This document shows, piece after piece, positions 1-9,373 of a DNA stretch of 64,000 nt; the first letter of the stretch is position 1; every line of letters starts with the position of its first letter. Made by a program: the position numbers and the translations under genes. Source of the DNA: Emydura subglobosa (Eukaryota; Chordata; Testudines; Chelidae); contig ML679956.1 in NCBI GenBank assembly GCA_007922225.1, forward strand, positions 77,203,848-77,267,847, read 5' to 3'. The notes beneath the pieces were generated by a model. That model worked only from the letters and a program-made list of their open reading frames with translations. It did not search any database and was not told the DNA's origin.

Positions 1-500
1 GCAGAAACACAGCATTGTTAAATGCATTGGCATTGCTAAGGAGCAGTAACAGGAACACATTGTGGAAAGCAATGGGACTCCTAACGCCCCTGATACAAGC
101 TAACTGCAGAAACACAATCCTGAGAGACAATACAAGTGCTCCCCAAACACAAACACAGTATAGGGAGGCAGGGTCTCCCTAAGCTACCGTGGTGCACAAA
201 CACAATCCTGAGAGACAGTGTAGAGACACCCTGACCTTAAGATAGAGGAGACAGGATGATGGCTGAAAATGTTGTACTTGTTTTGAAGGCAAAGTATGGA
301 ACAATAGCTGATGCCAGAGATGCAATGTGAAACTTGTTTGTATCAGAGTATAAGAAAGGGGTCCCAGCAGGGGCATCTTTGTCTGGCCTCAGGGATAATG
401 GAAACTCCTGCAGTTAACTGAGCCGGTCCTTTGTAACTAGCACATATGTACCTGTAGCTCCACTGGGGTGCTAGCACCATGCTTTGCTAACAATAAACCT
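1..500 (+). mobile_element. LTR-like repeat fragment
   Basis: A 20-base unit (aaacacaatcctgagagaca) occurs at 110-129 and again at 198-217, which is an 88-base partial tandem duplication. The block ends with an AATAAA signal at 492-497. This layout suggests the end of a long terminal repeat of an endogenous retrovirus-like element. No coding part is visible and the left edge lies outside the window. A unique sequence with a chance duplication is the alternative. Confidence 0.38.
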
Positions 501-740
501 AGACGAGCAGGGCCCAAGCATAATTTTTTCGGGCCCAATACAAACTTTTAACACAGGCCCCCTCCCACACACATAGAATCTCATGAGCCATGAAAACATT
601 TTTTCCTCATGGTAATGGGGGTTGCAGCCTGGGCCGGGCCCCCCAGGGCCTCCTGGCCCCGGTAAAGTGTACCCTTCCCCCCCCCCCCCCCCCCCGTGTG
701 GGGGCCCTGTGGCTGAGTGCCTTTGCCATCTAACCAAGTC
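501..740. repeat. C-rich low-complexity block with a 19-base C run
   Basis: An uninterrupted run of 19 C spans 677-695. It is preceded by GC-rich sequence dominated by runs of G and C. No reading frame or known element is recognised. The run length is prone to sequencing and assembly error. Confidence 0.8.
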
Positions 741-902
741 TAGTTATTCCTTGGCAGTGCTAATGAGGTCTGCCAACTCAGCTAGCTGCAGAAGCTGAGA
801 CAGCATCCAGAGGGGAGCTCACAGCATTACGCACAGCCTGACTGACAACACCTGTATCGGACACAAACTGTTAATAAATGTACGTATGAATGTTTATACA
901 GG

Positions 903-968
903 CTTGATCCAAGCCCATTGAAGTCAATGGAAAGATTTCCACTGACTTTAAGGGGTTTTGGATCAGGC
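903..968. repeat. Imperfect hairpin repeat of the CATTGAAGTCAATGG type
   Basis: The left arm (903-930) and right arm (939-968) are imperfect reverse complements around a short loop, with ends resembling TTGATCC and GGATCAGG. Related hairpins recur near 17,911, 35,481, 39,708 and 45,390. The form is that of a short fold-back transposon. A 14-base A run follows at 998-1011. Confidence 0.65.
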
Positions 969-1069
969 CAGAACCGTTGGTAATTATCTTCACTTATAAA
1001 AAAAAAAAAAATCCATTAAAAAACAAACAAAAAAGCCAATCCTCTGGTTGTTGCAGACAAATAGGGTAA

Positions 1070-1130
1070 TCTTGTATTTATACAGCCCCTTTCATCCAGA
1101 TTGCTCCCAAAGTGCTTGGAAAACTTTGCT
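1070..1130. repeat. SINE-like fragment
   Basis: The segment reads as a 'tatttatacagccccttt' block followed by 'caaagtgcttgg'. I recognise this arrangement from MIR-like amniote repeats. It is too short and diverged for a firm family call. The rest of 1,012-1,228 shows nothing else. Confidence 0.4.
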
Positions 1131-1229
1131 AACTGATCATACAGACTGTACATACTGCATCGAGGAGTCCTTTTGCCTATAACTGAAAGGCAGCCACCTC
1201 TGGGGAAAAACACAGCCACTGTTTAACTT

Positions 1230-1382
1230 AGAATCACAGAAGATTAGAGTTGGAGGGGACCTCAGGAAGTCAACTAGTCCAATCCCCTGCTCAAAGCAGG
1301 ACTAACCTCAGCTAAATCATCCCAGCCAGGGCTTTGTCAAGCCGCAGCTTAAAAACCTCTAAAGATGGAGATTCCACTCCAG
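1230..1382 (-). mobile_element. CR1 LINE 3'-end fragment, antisense
   Basis: Read on the minus strand this is the 3' tail of a CR1 retroposon. It matches the tail at 19,330-19,477 in the opposite orientation: the 'ggagattccac' block, 'aaaacctctaaag', 'catcccagccagggctttg' and a terminal 'gaatcacagaa'. It is heavily 5' truncated, as is usual for CR1. No coding capacity remains. Confidence 0.88.
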
Positions 1383-1566
1383 TCCTGGCTCCAACCCCGG
1401 CCTCCGGCTTCTGATCCTGACTCTAGTTTGACCCCCTGACTCTGGTAATTGTCAGTTGACTCTGTTTGTGGCTCCGTTCCCCAATTTGGATGCCTGCTCT
1501 GCCCACTGGACTTGCCTCCTGCCCTGACTACTAGGCAAGACTGCCTACATCTGGTCCATAACACCA
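1383..1566 (+). repeat. GACTCTGGCT-rich interspersed repeat fragment
   Basis: Short degenerate units such as 'cctgactct', 'tcctggctcc' and 'ccccctgactctgg' follow one another. The same style fills 13,050-13,400, so both are probably pieces of one family. The open frames here have repetitive composition and no domain. Confidence 0.5.
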
Positions 1567-2010
1567 CCCGACAAAACTCTGCCTCTATCTTTGGCTTTTA
1601 TTTTTGGTCTACATCATCTGAGAGCTTTTGTTCTGCAATGTTTCAAAGTGATGACTCCCTGGAGAGAATCTCTGTGCGTTTTATGGGACAACTGTTCTAC
1701 TGGTGAATAGCACTTTATAAAAGAAAATAAATAAATTCCCCTTGTCATCCTAATAACCCAGGAAACATTTTCACATTAGGTTCTTGCTTTGGAAGCAACA
1801 AAGAGATTTTGCAAAGTGTCTGCAGGATAATAATACCTAGGGAGTTTCTTCTTTTATCCTAGATACTTTTTCGTAATTGAGCTATTTCTGTCGGACTCCT
1901 AGGATGCAATAGCTCAATTGCAAAAAGATCTCTGCAAAGGCAAAAGCTCTGCTCAAGGGAATTTAAACTTTCCTTTTTCTTTCTTGGCTTGTATCTGTGG
2001 ATGACTATAT
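1567..2010. other. No recognised feature apart from a perfect 12-bp hairpin
   Basis: The stretch is AT-rich and unique in appearance. AATTGAGCTATT at 1875-1886 is the exact reverse complement of 1908-1919, with a 21-base loop. Nothing else is supported. Confidence 0.6.
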
Positions 2011-2240
2011 GGGCCAGATCCTCAACTGATGTGAATTGGTTTAGTTCCATTAATGTCAAGGGACACCACATGTGGTCCTCTATCTCTAACAGAGGCTGAA
2101 GTTCTTGCTGAAGAATCTAAACCTATTGAGGTCTGGAGGTGCCCGCCCACATCTAAAGGCCCCTCCCACAGCCTAAGGGAGGAGCTATTGAACCCGGGTC
2201 TCAAGCGAGTTTGGGGGACAACTAATGCTAAACAGGATCA
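2011..2240. repeat. Half hairpin repeat and flank
   Basis: The segment opens with 'gggccagatcctcaactgat', the end signature of the GATCTGGCCC hairpin family seen best at 36,010-36,097. The second arm is not evident. A perfect 12-base palindrome, accacatgtggt, lies at 2065-2076. The rest is unrecognised. Confidence 0.45.
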
Positions 2241-2560
2241 GGAGCGAGGGTGACAGGGCCATAAGCAGAGAACCTGAAGGGGACACTGAGCAGAGAACCC
2301 CAGACAGCACCCACTGCTCCTCAAAAATGTCGAGGGAGCCAGCAGACGCGGCCCAGAGGAACTCTGTCTGGATGCGCGAGCAAAGGGAGGGATGGAAGTA
2401 GGCGCTACAGTCGCAGAGTCCCTCCCTGTTCAGCGTCCTCCTCCTAGTAGAATAGATGGTCACCTCGGCCAGTCCCAGAAGGTGGTTGACGAGGAGGTCT
2501 CATGACTTCGTGTGGCCATGGGTGTGCGCAATTCAGGAAGTGCAGGGAAAAGTGCAGCTA
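2240..2560 (-). pseudogene. Tx1-like LINE ORF2 C-terminal fragment
   Basis: The minus-strand translation contains, in order, a leucine-rich 'LLGLAEV' stretch, 'TRRRTL', a 'CDC' pair, 'RIQTEFLWA', 'FEEQW' and 'VLCSV'. I recognise this spacing as the C-terminal part, after the reverse transcriptase, of Tx1-type non-LTR retrotransposons common in reptiles. The frame opens at 2463 and closes near 2185, and continues upstream only after an in-frame stop. No reverse-transcriptase or endonuclease domain is present, so this is a dead fragment. A related non-coding segment (ctgaaggggacactgagcag) recurs at 30,590-30,628. The assignment rests on motif recognition. Confidence 0.6.
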
Positions 2561-3095
2561 GAGACTGAAGAGAAGGTTCCGGAGGAGATGGGAAAGGAGC
2601 TGCAAACTGGCCAGGTACACAACCGTGCTCATGGATCCATGAAGGAGCTGTCCACTAATATCCCCAGAGGGCTGTGGAACCAGGGTGGAATACAGGCTAT
2701 TCCACCTGGGTTCCTCACCCTCTACTGGGAGTAGAAGTTCCCGCCACTTGCTACGGAAACTGAGAAGCAGCAGGAAAGAGTAAAGGGTTTGTTCCCCTGA
2801 TCTCTGTGGTCTGGGAGACCTCAGGGAACATTGTACAAGAAAGGGAAGTTATTTCTTTGTAAGGAATTAAATTGGCATATAACACTTTAAACCTTTCATT
2901 TAAGCACCCTGGCCTGAAATCCACATCCTCATGGGCAGATCCTTTGCTTTCCCATCTGATGCCTACTCCAGCTAATCTACAGCAGTTCTAATTTGGAAAT
3001 CAGGGTGACAAGGAGGTACAATCTGCACACCTCTGGGCTCACGGGGGTTACCTGGCTAGATACAGGACAGCGGTTCACCTTCACAGGAGGACAGT
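2561..3095. other. No recognised feature
   Basis: GC-moderate sequence with short overlapping frames on both strands. The first 270 bases resemble LTR-type leader sequence in composition, but I see no defining motif. Confidence 0.4.
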
Positions 3096-3190
3096 GATGA
3101 TGGCTTGTAAGCTCTTTGGGGCAGGGACTGTCTCTTACTATATGTTTGTCCAGCACCCAGTACAACAGCGCCCAACCAGGCACCGCCGCC
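3096..3190 (-). repeat. MIR-like composite SINE fragment, antisense
   Basis: The words 'gctctttggggcagggact' and 'cagcacccagtacaacagcg' are the reverse complement of the motif seen in sense at 11,295, 34,395, 40,620 and 63,190 (ctgtacaaac ... tccctgccccaaagagc). Six copies in one window establish it as an interspersed repeat. Confidence 0.65.
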
Positions 3191-3853
3191 ATGTAAATGT
3201 TAAATGGTAACAACGGAAAACACTATTGCTACTGTCCTGCCCAAGGGCTTTGCCAGGGGACAGCTGCTTGAAGGTACAATCTGAGGCCCATTTCAGCCAA
3301 GACCTCAGTGGGTTTTGTATCAGGTACTAACGTCTGACCAGGTATCCTCGTGAGTACAGGCTGCCCAGGAGAGGTGCTGAATCAGCACATCCCATGGACT
3401 GGACTGCCCCCCCCCCTTTTTACAAATTGTCTCTACCCATTCTTGAGACAACACCATCTTCCATCGACCCAGCACTGTCTGCACGGGGGGGATCAGGTTG
3501 GCTTAACTACATCTCACAGAGGTGTGGATTTCTCATGCCCCTGTGAGAGGTAGCTATGCCAATGTACATTTTCAGTGCAGATTCAGCACAGTTTATAAAT
3601 GTCAAGACGCAAACAACTTTAACAGCTGTTTGCCGTTAGCAGGATAACTGGATATCTGTCTGCACAGTGACAGTTGACAGACAGCTAGCAAGGATGCAAC
3701 GTTTCTGACAAAATCAATCTTCCCATGCTGATGCTGCCTAGAATCATTGGGGAAATGACTCTACTGCCGATAAAGCTGTGTGTGCATTTCCATGTGCATA
3801 TTTCACTTTCCCACTGCTTAGAGGCATGCCCTGTTGATTGTACTCTTGCCAAC
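3191..3853. other. No recognised feature
   Basis: Mostly unique sequence. A half motif 'cagtgggttttgtatcagg' near 3308-3327 resembles one arm of the CATTGAAGTCAATGG hairpin family. Nothing else is supported. Confidence 0.4.
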
Positions 3854-3932
3854 TTGTCTTTTTTAGTAAGATAAGCAGGGTCACAGCCCTGGTTAGGTGA
3901 CTCCCAAGCCAAAGGCGGTGGTGTTGCTTCTG
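3854..3932 (+). repeat. 5S-rRNA-derived SINE fragment
   Basis: The words 'ataagcagggtc', 'ccctggttag' and a following 'gtggtgttgct' keep the order of the 5S-rRNA-like head of amniote 5S-derived SINEs. In true 5S rRNA the corresponding stretch carries the internal promoter. The match is partial and the element is truncated on both sides. A clearer antisense copy lies at 56,661-56,890. Confidence 0.5.
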
Positions 3933-4057
3933 TAGAGGTCATTTTTCTCTCCCAGGCTGGGATTTGTGACTCATCTGGACATGAGCAAGGTGCAGTAAGG
4001 GAAGAATTTAAACCGATTTCATTAGGCAGTGAGGACCCCATATGGACGCTCTTATTT

Positions 4058-4213
4058 CAGTTTAAGTTTAGCTCAGTTCGTCTTAGTTTAAGTCGACTGG
4101 CAACATGGTTTAAGCTAAACCAAAATAAGCTCCCTTTAAAGAAGTGTATCACACAGGAGTTTACACTGATTTCAGCTAAATCGGTGCAACTGGCTTATGA
4201 AGACAAGACCTTA
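4058..4213. mobile_element. Short inverted-repeat element (GTTTAAGT type)
   Basis: The block contains 'agtttaagtcgactgg', 'tggtttaagctaaacc' with self-complementary TTTAAGCTAAA, and 'gtttacactgatttc', and ends 'aagacaagaccttag'. I recognise this word order from a short non-autonomous DNA-transposon-like family in turtles. No coding sequence is present. Confidence 0.5.
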
Positions 4214-4632
4214 GACTACCTGCCTGCATAAGGGGATAAGAACTCCTCCTATGCCCCTGTGTGGGTTTCTGAAATCTTGGGTCCAGGCACATGAAAGTAA
4301 GCCAGACTGCTCACCTGCTTCCTTCCTTCCTGGTGGGAGGAGCCGGGACTGGGTGGGCAATGGCCAGACCCTTGATTCTGCCCCCTAACACTGGCTGGTT
4401 GGGGTGGAAGACCTAACATCATGGGTGAGTAAAAAATTACTACTGGTATAGAGCAGAGGCAAATTACTATCTCCAAGGAGCATGGAGGCAGCAGGGGACT
4501 GTGACTTCAAGGGCTGTCAGAGTCACATTGGTGCCCACAGCTATGCAGAACGCTTTGCTCAGTGGTGGGCCTATAGTGAGCTCCTAAGTTAGTACTGGAG
4601 GCAGTGCAACCTGGAAGATAGAGTTCAGGAGA
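4214..4632. other. No recognised feature
   Basis: Unique-looking sequence without a supported frame or motif. Confidence 0.4.
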
Positions 4633-4805
4633 GTTGGCACTATCCTGGCTCTGCCACTGGCCTGCTGGGTGACCTTAGGCCAGTCATGTCATCGTCCCGT
4701 GCCTCAGTTTCCCCACCTGTAAAACGGGGATAATGAGACACTGGTCTCCTTCGTAAAGTGCTTTAAGATCTACAGATGAAAAGTGCCGTATAACTGCTCG
4801 GTATT
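4633..4805 (+). repeat. MIR-like SINE, sense
   Basis: The element runs 'ctggctctgccactgg', 'gtgaccttaggccagtca', 'gcctcagtttccccacctg', 'aaaacggggataatgaga' and 'gtaaagtgcttta'. This is the canonical MIR order from tRNA-related body to 3' region. It is close to the copy at 60,885-61,095. Confidence 0.88.
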
Positions 4806-5828
4806 ACTACTGAGCCAATGCTCCGGCAAAGTGTCATGGAGTGCTACGTGACTGAAAAGGGCAGGTCACATAATATCAGCGAAGAGCTTATTTATCTAAT
4901 TCTTTTCCTGCCGGCTGATGTGAACTAACCATTCTTTCCCACTCCATGGAGGGTCAAAAAAAAAAAAAAGATCAGTCTGAATACACGATTAATGCATTTT
5001 CTCTCCAGCAATGGATGAGTATAAATTTGCAAATACGTTTTTTGAGTATTCAAAAGGTGCTGCTGCTGCTGAAGCTGTCCTCCCTTGGATGAGCCGTACA
5101 GACCAGGCATAGCTGTTAATGTTCTTCAGATAGCACCATTAGTGTGTGTGGCACTTTACAAACAGGAAAAAAGTTCTTCTGAAAAGTTTAGGCCAAAAAT
5201 GTATATGCCTCAATCTGTGCCCCTTGACAGGTTGTCTACAGGGACCAAATCTGGGACCTTTGGATTGGAAAGCGTGATACCCTAGCTCTTAAGTTGGGAC
5301 CTGATTTATTGGTCTGAAGGCAGTAGCAGACTATATGAGGTCTAGTCACTAATGGAAGACACCCAGCCACACTGTGGATAGGGGAAACTTGTACTGAGCT
5401 TCAGAGAGCCACTGCAGTTAGGTACCGTGGATGCAAAACAAAGGAAACCCAGGTGAGGGATCATCTTGCAAGATCAAAACCTTTCAAGTTTACACTCCGC
5501 ATCTCAGAAGACAATGCTACTATTTTGAGGTCTTAGCCACAAGATTATCCTTTTTTCCTGCTGCTGTTTGCTGATGGCTGGGTTGTTTATTGTCAAGGAG
5601 ACACAGCTCATGTCATCTCAGAACAAATTTTTTGCTTGTTTTTTCCGTTCTCTGCATACATTAGAGATGACTGCTGTTAGTACTGGATTGACAGGAAGGT
5701 TTGATCTTTCAGTGATCCTAACTTATAACTTTAGCAATAAGTTTAGTGATCACAGTGATCATAACTTATCCCAGTGGCAGGGTATCTGATATATCTATAG
5801 CACAGACAGATAGAAGACAAAAGTCCTG
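4806..5828. other. No recognised feature; one A run
   Basis: The A14 run belonging to this part of the window is at 4956-4969. Frames of 60-75 codons occur but have no domains. A weak 'ggcactttacaaacagg' word at 5150-5166 hints at an old SINE. Confidence 0.4.
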
Positions 5829-5830
5829 GA

Positions 5831-6250
5831 TAGAGCTGGGCAAAATTTTGTGTGTGAATCCCTTTTCTGATGAAAAATGCACATTCAGGTTGACTGAAAC
5901 AATTCATGAATTCAGGTTGATTTTGGCAAATTGTTTTGGTTGGAGGGGAAATAAAAAAGAAAAAAGAAAAAAAAAAAACGGCAATGCTGAAAGAGTTTGT
6001 TTTGACATTGCTATAAAGAAATTATTTGACTTGTTGTTTCAGAAAGACATTTTGTTTTGCAATTTTCCTCAATTTTATTTAAAAAAATAATCCCTGAAAA
6101 AAAATGATTCTTTGCTACTTTTTTGGCTCACCAAACAAAACCCAAAAAACAAAAAAACCTTGTTTTGGGTCAACTCAAAATGAAATTTTCCCCCTGATCT
6201 TTTGGTTTGGTCAGCAAAATAAAAAACTAGTTAATTACACAGTTCTGGTC
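5831..6250. mobile_element. AAAATTTT-rich fold-back element
   Basis: The block begins 'tagagctgggcaaaatttt' and is filled with TTTTG, AAAATTT and CAAAA words that pair with each other. It ends near 'cagttctggtc'. The same opening and body occur at 15,515, and the mirrored end 'gaccagctctac' at 62,933. The structure suggests a non-autonomous element with AGAGCTGG-type inverted ends. The 114-codon frame inside is a by-product of AT composition. Confidence 0.6.
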
Positions 6251-6680
6251 TTTGAACTTTTTCCCTTGAAGATCTAGTATTAAATAAAGGTAGCTGGAAA
6301 AGAAATTTAATTTTTTTTACTAGATTAGTTCAAAAGGCTAAAGATTGGTTGATGTTCCCACCCCATCCTTTACTCCCTAGCATAATTTACATGCCAGATT
6401 CACTGGTATACTCTGGTCTGGCAGTGCAAAGCAGCCATAAACTCATCCTAACTAGAAGGCAAAGCTGGGCTTAAGGCATTACCCAAGCCATGCAAAGCAG
6501 ACAGAGCCCACCAGTTAATCTGGCCATGTATGTTTCCATGGGAGGATTCTTCAGTATCCATCAGTGCAGCTAACTGAACTTAACTTTGTTTTAATCAGGA
6601 AACATGCCAGGAGGATTTTGTTCAGTGCAGCAATAAAGCTGTGTGCATGGCATTTACTCTAGCAAATCACAAAACTTCTA
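6251..6680. other. No recognised feature
   Basis: Unique-looking sequence between two inverted-repeat elements. Confidence 0.4.
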
Positions 6681-6685
6681 GGTTT

Positions 6686-6864
6686 CCACTGAGGATGAGG
6701 ACTGTGAGGTCAAATATAGAGGGATTGCTTTGTGAAGAGTGTTCACCCACAGGTGATAGGGTGTTTTATGGCTTTTATCATTTTACTGTGTAAATTCACT
6801 TGAGAATGTAGTGATTGTGGGTGAATGCCCTATATCTGACCTCTCAGTCTCCATCCTCAAAGGA
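6686..6864. mobile_element. 180-bp fold-back element
   Basis: The left arm at 6688-6723 (containing gaggatgaggactgtgaggt) pairs with the right arm at 6827-6862 (containing gacctctcagtctccatcct). Pairing continues inward through 'gttcacccaca' and 'tgtgggtgaat'. The whole segment is therefore one imperfect palindrome, the form of a short non-autonomous DNA transposon. It has no coding capacity. Confidence 0.72.
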
Positions 6865-7110
6865 GACCTGCACAACGCCCTCACAAGATGAGCCCGGGAG
6901 TTTAAATGCATAACTTTGCTAGATACTAAAAATCATCGACTGAATCGAGATACTGGATTTATGGCTCATTACAACAATCTGTAATCACTTACTATGAGGT
7001 GGAGAGGTATTAAGGGACACTTCACCGTGAATGGTCCCTAGAAATGTGTTAACTTCTTATGCTCAAAAATCAGTTCCACCTTGTATTTAACTCAGCTGTG
7101 ACTGACTGCA
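6865..7110. other. No recognised feature
   Basis: Unique-looking sequence separating two fold-back elements. Confidence 0.4.
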
Positions 7111-7363
7111 CTGCAATTAAAAACCTGAGGCTGGCACATGCTAGCTAACTCGGGCCTGGACTGTGGAGCTATTTAATTGTGGTGTAGACACTAGGGGAGC
7201 AGCCCAAGTTCTGGGACTGGGACCCTTCCATCTCACAGGGTCCTTAGAGCCTGGACTCCCGGCCAGCCTGAATTTCTACACCACAGTTAAACAGCCCCTT
7301 AGCCCAAGTCCCGCAAGCCCAAGTCAGCTGGCATAGACTAGCTGCAGGTTTTTAATGGCAGAG
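7111..7363. mobile_element. Fold-back element with about 45-bp inverted ends
   Basis: The left end 'ctgcaattaaaaacctg' pairs with the right end 'caggtttttaatggcag', and complementarity extends about 45 bases inward on each side. Internal arms 'tggtgtagaca' and 'tctacaccaca' also pair. The element resembles those at 42,876-43,157 and 59,325-59,543. This is a non-autonomous DNA transposon by structure. Confidence 0.75.
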
Positions 7364-7374
7364 AAGACATACCC

Positions 7375-7540
7375 TCTGAGTACATTGCCTAGCCCTGAAG
7401 AAGAGCTCTGTGTAACTCAAAAGCTGGTCTCTCTCCCCAACAGAAGTTGATTCAATAAAAGATATTACCTCACCCACCTTGTCACTCTAATATCCTGGAA
7501 CCAATACATCTACAAGAACACTGCACACAAGAATAACTTT
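7375..7540 (+). mobile_element. Penelope-like or LINE 3'-end fragment
   Basis: The segment holds 'cctgaagaagagctctgtgt', 'aaaagctggtctctctc', 'caataaaagatattacctc' and 'tatcctggaacc'. I recognise this as the conserved 3' region of a widespread reptile retroelement, probably Penelope-like. No open frame remains. The class assignment is from memory. Confidence 0.5.
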
Positions 7541-7621
7541 GGCAGTGATAGTAGGTTGTTATCCTCTTCCTGGACTAGTCACCAGAGGGAGATGTGACAC
7601 ACTGTGCAAACACGTTACCAC

Positions 7622-8075
7622 TAGAGATGGGTGAATAATGGGATTTTTTATTTGGTTCACTGGCAATTTAGAAAAGTTAAAAAAAAATCATCAGTTGGAC
7701 CAAAACAGCAAAATCTTGACATTTTTGGCAAATTGAATTTTTTTAAAAATTCATTTTAGGATTAATGAAACATTTTGTTTCAACAAAATCAAAACATTTT
7801 GTTTTTATTTTGACTGTTTTTTACACACTGTTGACTCTTTTCAAAAATAAAATTGAAGGAAATTTTGAAACAAAGTCATTTCAACCCTTCTTAAAATTGA
7901 AATATTTTGTTTGGGAAAATGGCAAAATGAAACACTGAGACCTTTTTTGTTTTGGGGTCTCTTTATTTTCAGACTGGAAAATCAAGTGAAACAAACCCAA
8001 ACTCACAACACCTTTCAGTGTCACCAAATCTGCATTTTTTGCCAAAAAAACATTTTGACTGAAAAATTCCTTCCC
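7622..8075. mobile_element. AAAATTTT-rich fold-back element
   Basis: It opens 'ctagagatgggtgaataatg' and is filled with 'aacattttg', 'caaaatc' and 'aaattgaa' words on both strands. It ends near a run of 'gccaaaaaaacattttgac'. It is the second large copy of the family at 5831. The 110-codon frame starting at 7911 lies within and just beyond it and has no domain. Confidence 0.6.
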
Positions 8076-8233
8076 CTTCCTTCAGTTACTTGTATTCAAG
8101 ACCAGGTGGAATTTAGCCTGTTGGGTTCTCTGGTGTGTATAGGGCAAATCTGTAAAGTCAATGCAAGCCAAATAAGCAAAAGCCACAAAATACCCCAAAG
8201 TTGTTTCCGGTTAGCTCTAAACTGTCTGCAATC
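8076..8233. other. No recognised feature
   Basis: Short unique stretch. Confidence 0.35.
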
Positions 8234-8370
8234 TAGTGCTTAATTTGTGCCAGGCTGAGCCCCGGCACCTCAAGTGATTGGCAGTTCAGTTCCCGACCTC
8301 TGGGCTTGCTGCATTAGTTATGAAAGTTAAAAAATTGCTTGTGCCCTGGGTCATTACAAATTAAGCTACT
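8234..8370. mobile_element. Short element with perfect 11-bp inverted ends
   Basis: GCTTAATTTGT at 8238-8248 is the exact reverse complement of ACAAATTAAGC at 8356-8366. Between them lies 'ccaggctgagccccggcacc'. The size and ends suit a miniature inverted-repeat transposon; no coding sequence is present. Confidence 0.6.
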
Positions 8371-8790
8371 GAAGAAACCAGCACTTACAAGGCCATTTAA
8401 TCCATATTCAGTTTACTAGGGCTATCATTAAGCTCATCTTTTACTTTAAGGACACACACTTTTAGGTTTGTTATAGCACTTTCACCTGAAATCCCCGGGT
8501 GGGAATTATTCCCACAGCAGAAAGTGCTAGAGGTGGGCAAGGCACGGAGACTTTTCATGTCCCTGATAAAACTGTTGGTGCACCATCCCCCTAAAACTGC
8601 CATGGGGTAGGTGCAGTTAACTGGCTAAGTGTGCAGTAGAATGTCTCCCTGCAGTGTCTGATGCGTCTAAAAAATTCTCCAACAAATTATTCTTTGTATT
8701 TTACTACTGCCTAGAAATCCCAACTGAGATCGGGGACCCCAATGTGCTAGACACTCTTCAAACCGGCCAATGCCCTGAAGAGTTTATAAT
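8371..8790. other. No recognised feature
   Basis: Unique-looking sequence with one 68-codon minus-strand frame of no recognisable kind. Confidence 0.4.
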
Positions 8791-8794
8791 AAAG

Positions 8795-9022
8795 ACTCAT
8801 GGAAGATAGATCCTTCGATGAGTATTAGCCAAGTTGGCTATTAGCCGTCCCTAAACCCCTGACTGCCAGATGTCTGGACTTGCAACAGGAGATGGGTCAT
8901 TCAATAATTGTCCTGTTTTGTTCATTCCCTCTGAAGTATCTCACACTGGGCCCTGTTGGAAGACAGGATACTGGGCTAGATGGACAATTGATCTGACCCA
9001 GTATGTTATGTTCTTATTCTAA
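8795..9022 (+). mobile_element. CR1 LINE 3'-end fragment, sense
   Basis: The order 'tggctattagcc', 'tgttcattccctctgaag', 'ggaagacaggatactgggct', 'agatggac' and 'ctgacccagtatg' is the 3' tail of a CR1 subfamily. The same tail appears antisense at 9575-9780. It is noncoding here. Confidence 0.85.
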
Positions 9023-9275
9023 GTATAGAATAAAAATAAATGCAGCAAAATTACATATAATACATCTCCATAACACATGCTGTCCTTAGATACAGATACA
9101 GCTGATGGATTGTTGTCAGCCCCATAGTGACAGAGCTTAAAAACCAGGAGTCCACCCAAATCCTGTGTTGTTCTCCAGGACTATCAAAACGATGGTAAAA
9201 TTAAAGAAGCATTCACAGTCACGGTTCTCAGGATAAAATAATACACAGCTCTTCCATTCCTCTTTTATCCACAGA
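9023..9275. other. No recognised feature
   Basis: Unique-looking sequence between repeats. Confidence 0.4.
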
Positions 9276-9372
9276 TAGCAAAGCACTTCACAAAGGAAGG
9301 GGAATCTCATTATCCTTACCTTACAGGTGGGGAAGATACGGCACAGAATTGCCTCACCCAAAGTCACACACA
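9276..9372 (-). repeat. MIR-like SINE, antisense
   Basis: The words 'caaagcacttcacaaagg', 'acaggtggggaagatacgg' and 'caaagtcacacacacagag' follow the antisense MIR order. The copy is degraded. Confidence 0.7.
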
Positions 9373-9373
9373 C

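Noticed and set aside
5746..6090. 114-codon plus-strand frame
   Set aside because: Most of it is the AT-rich fold-back element; the Lys- and Phe-rich translation reflects composition.
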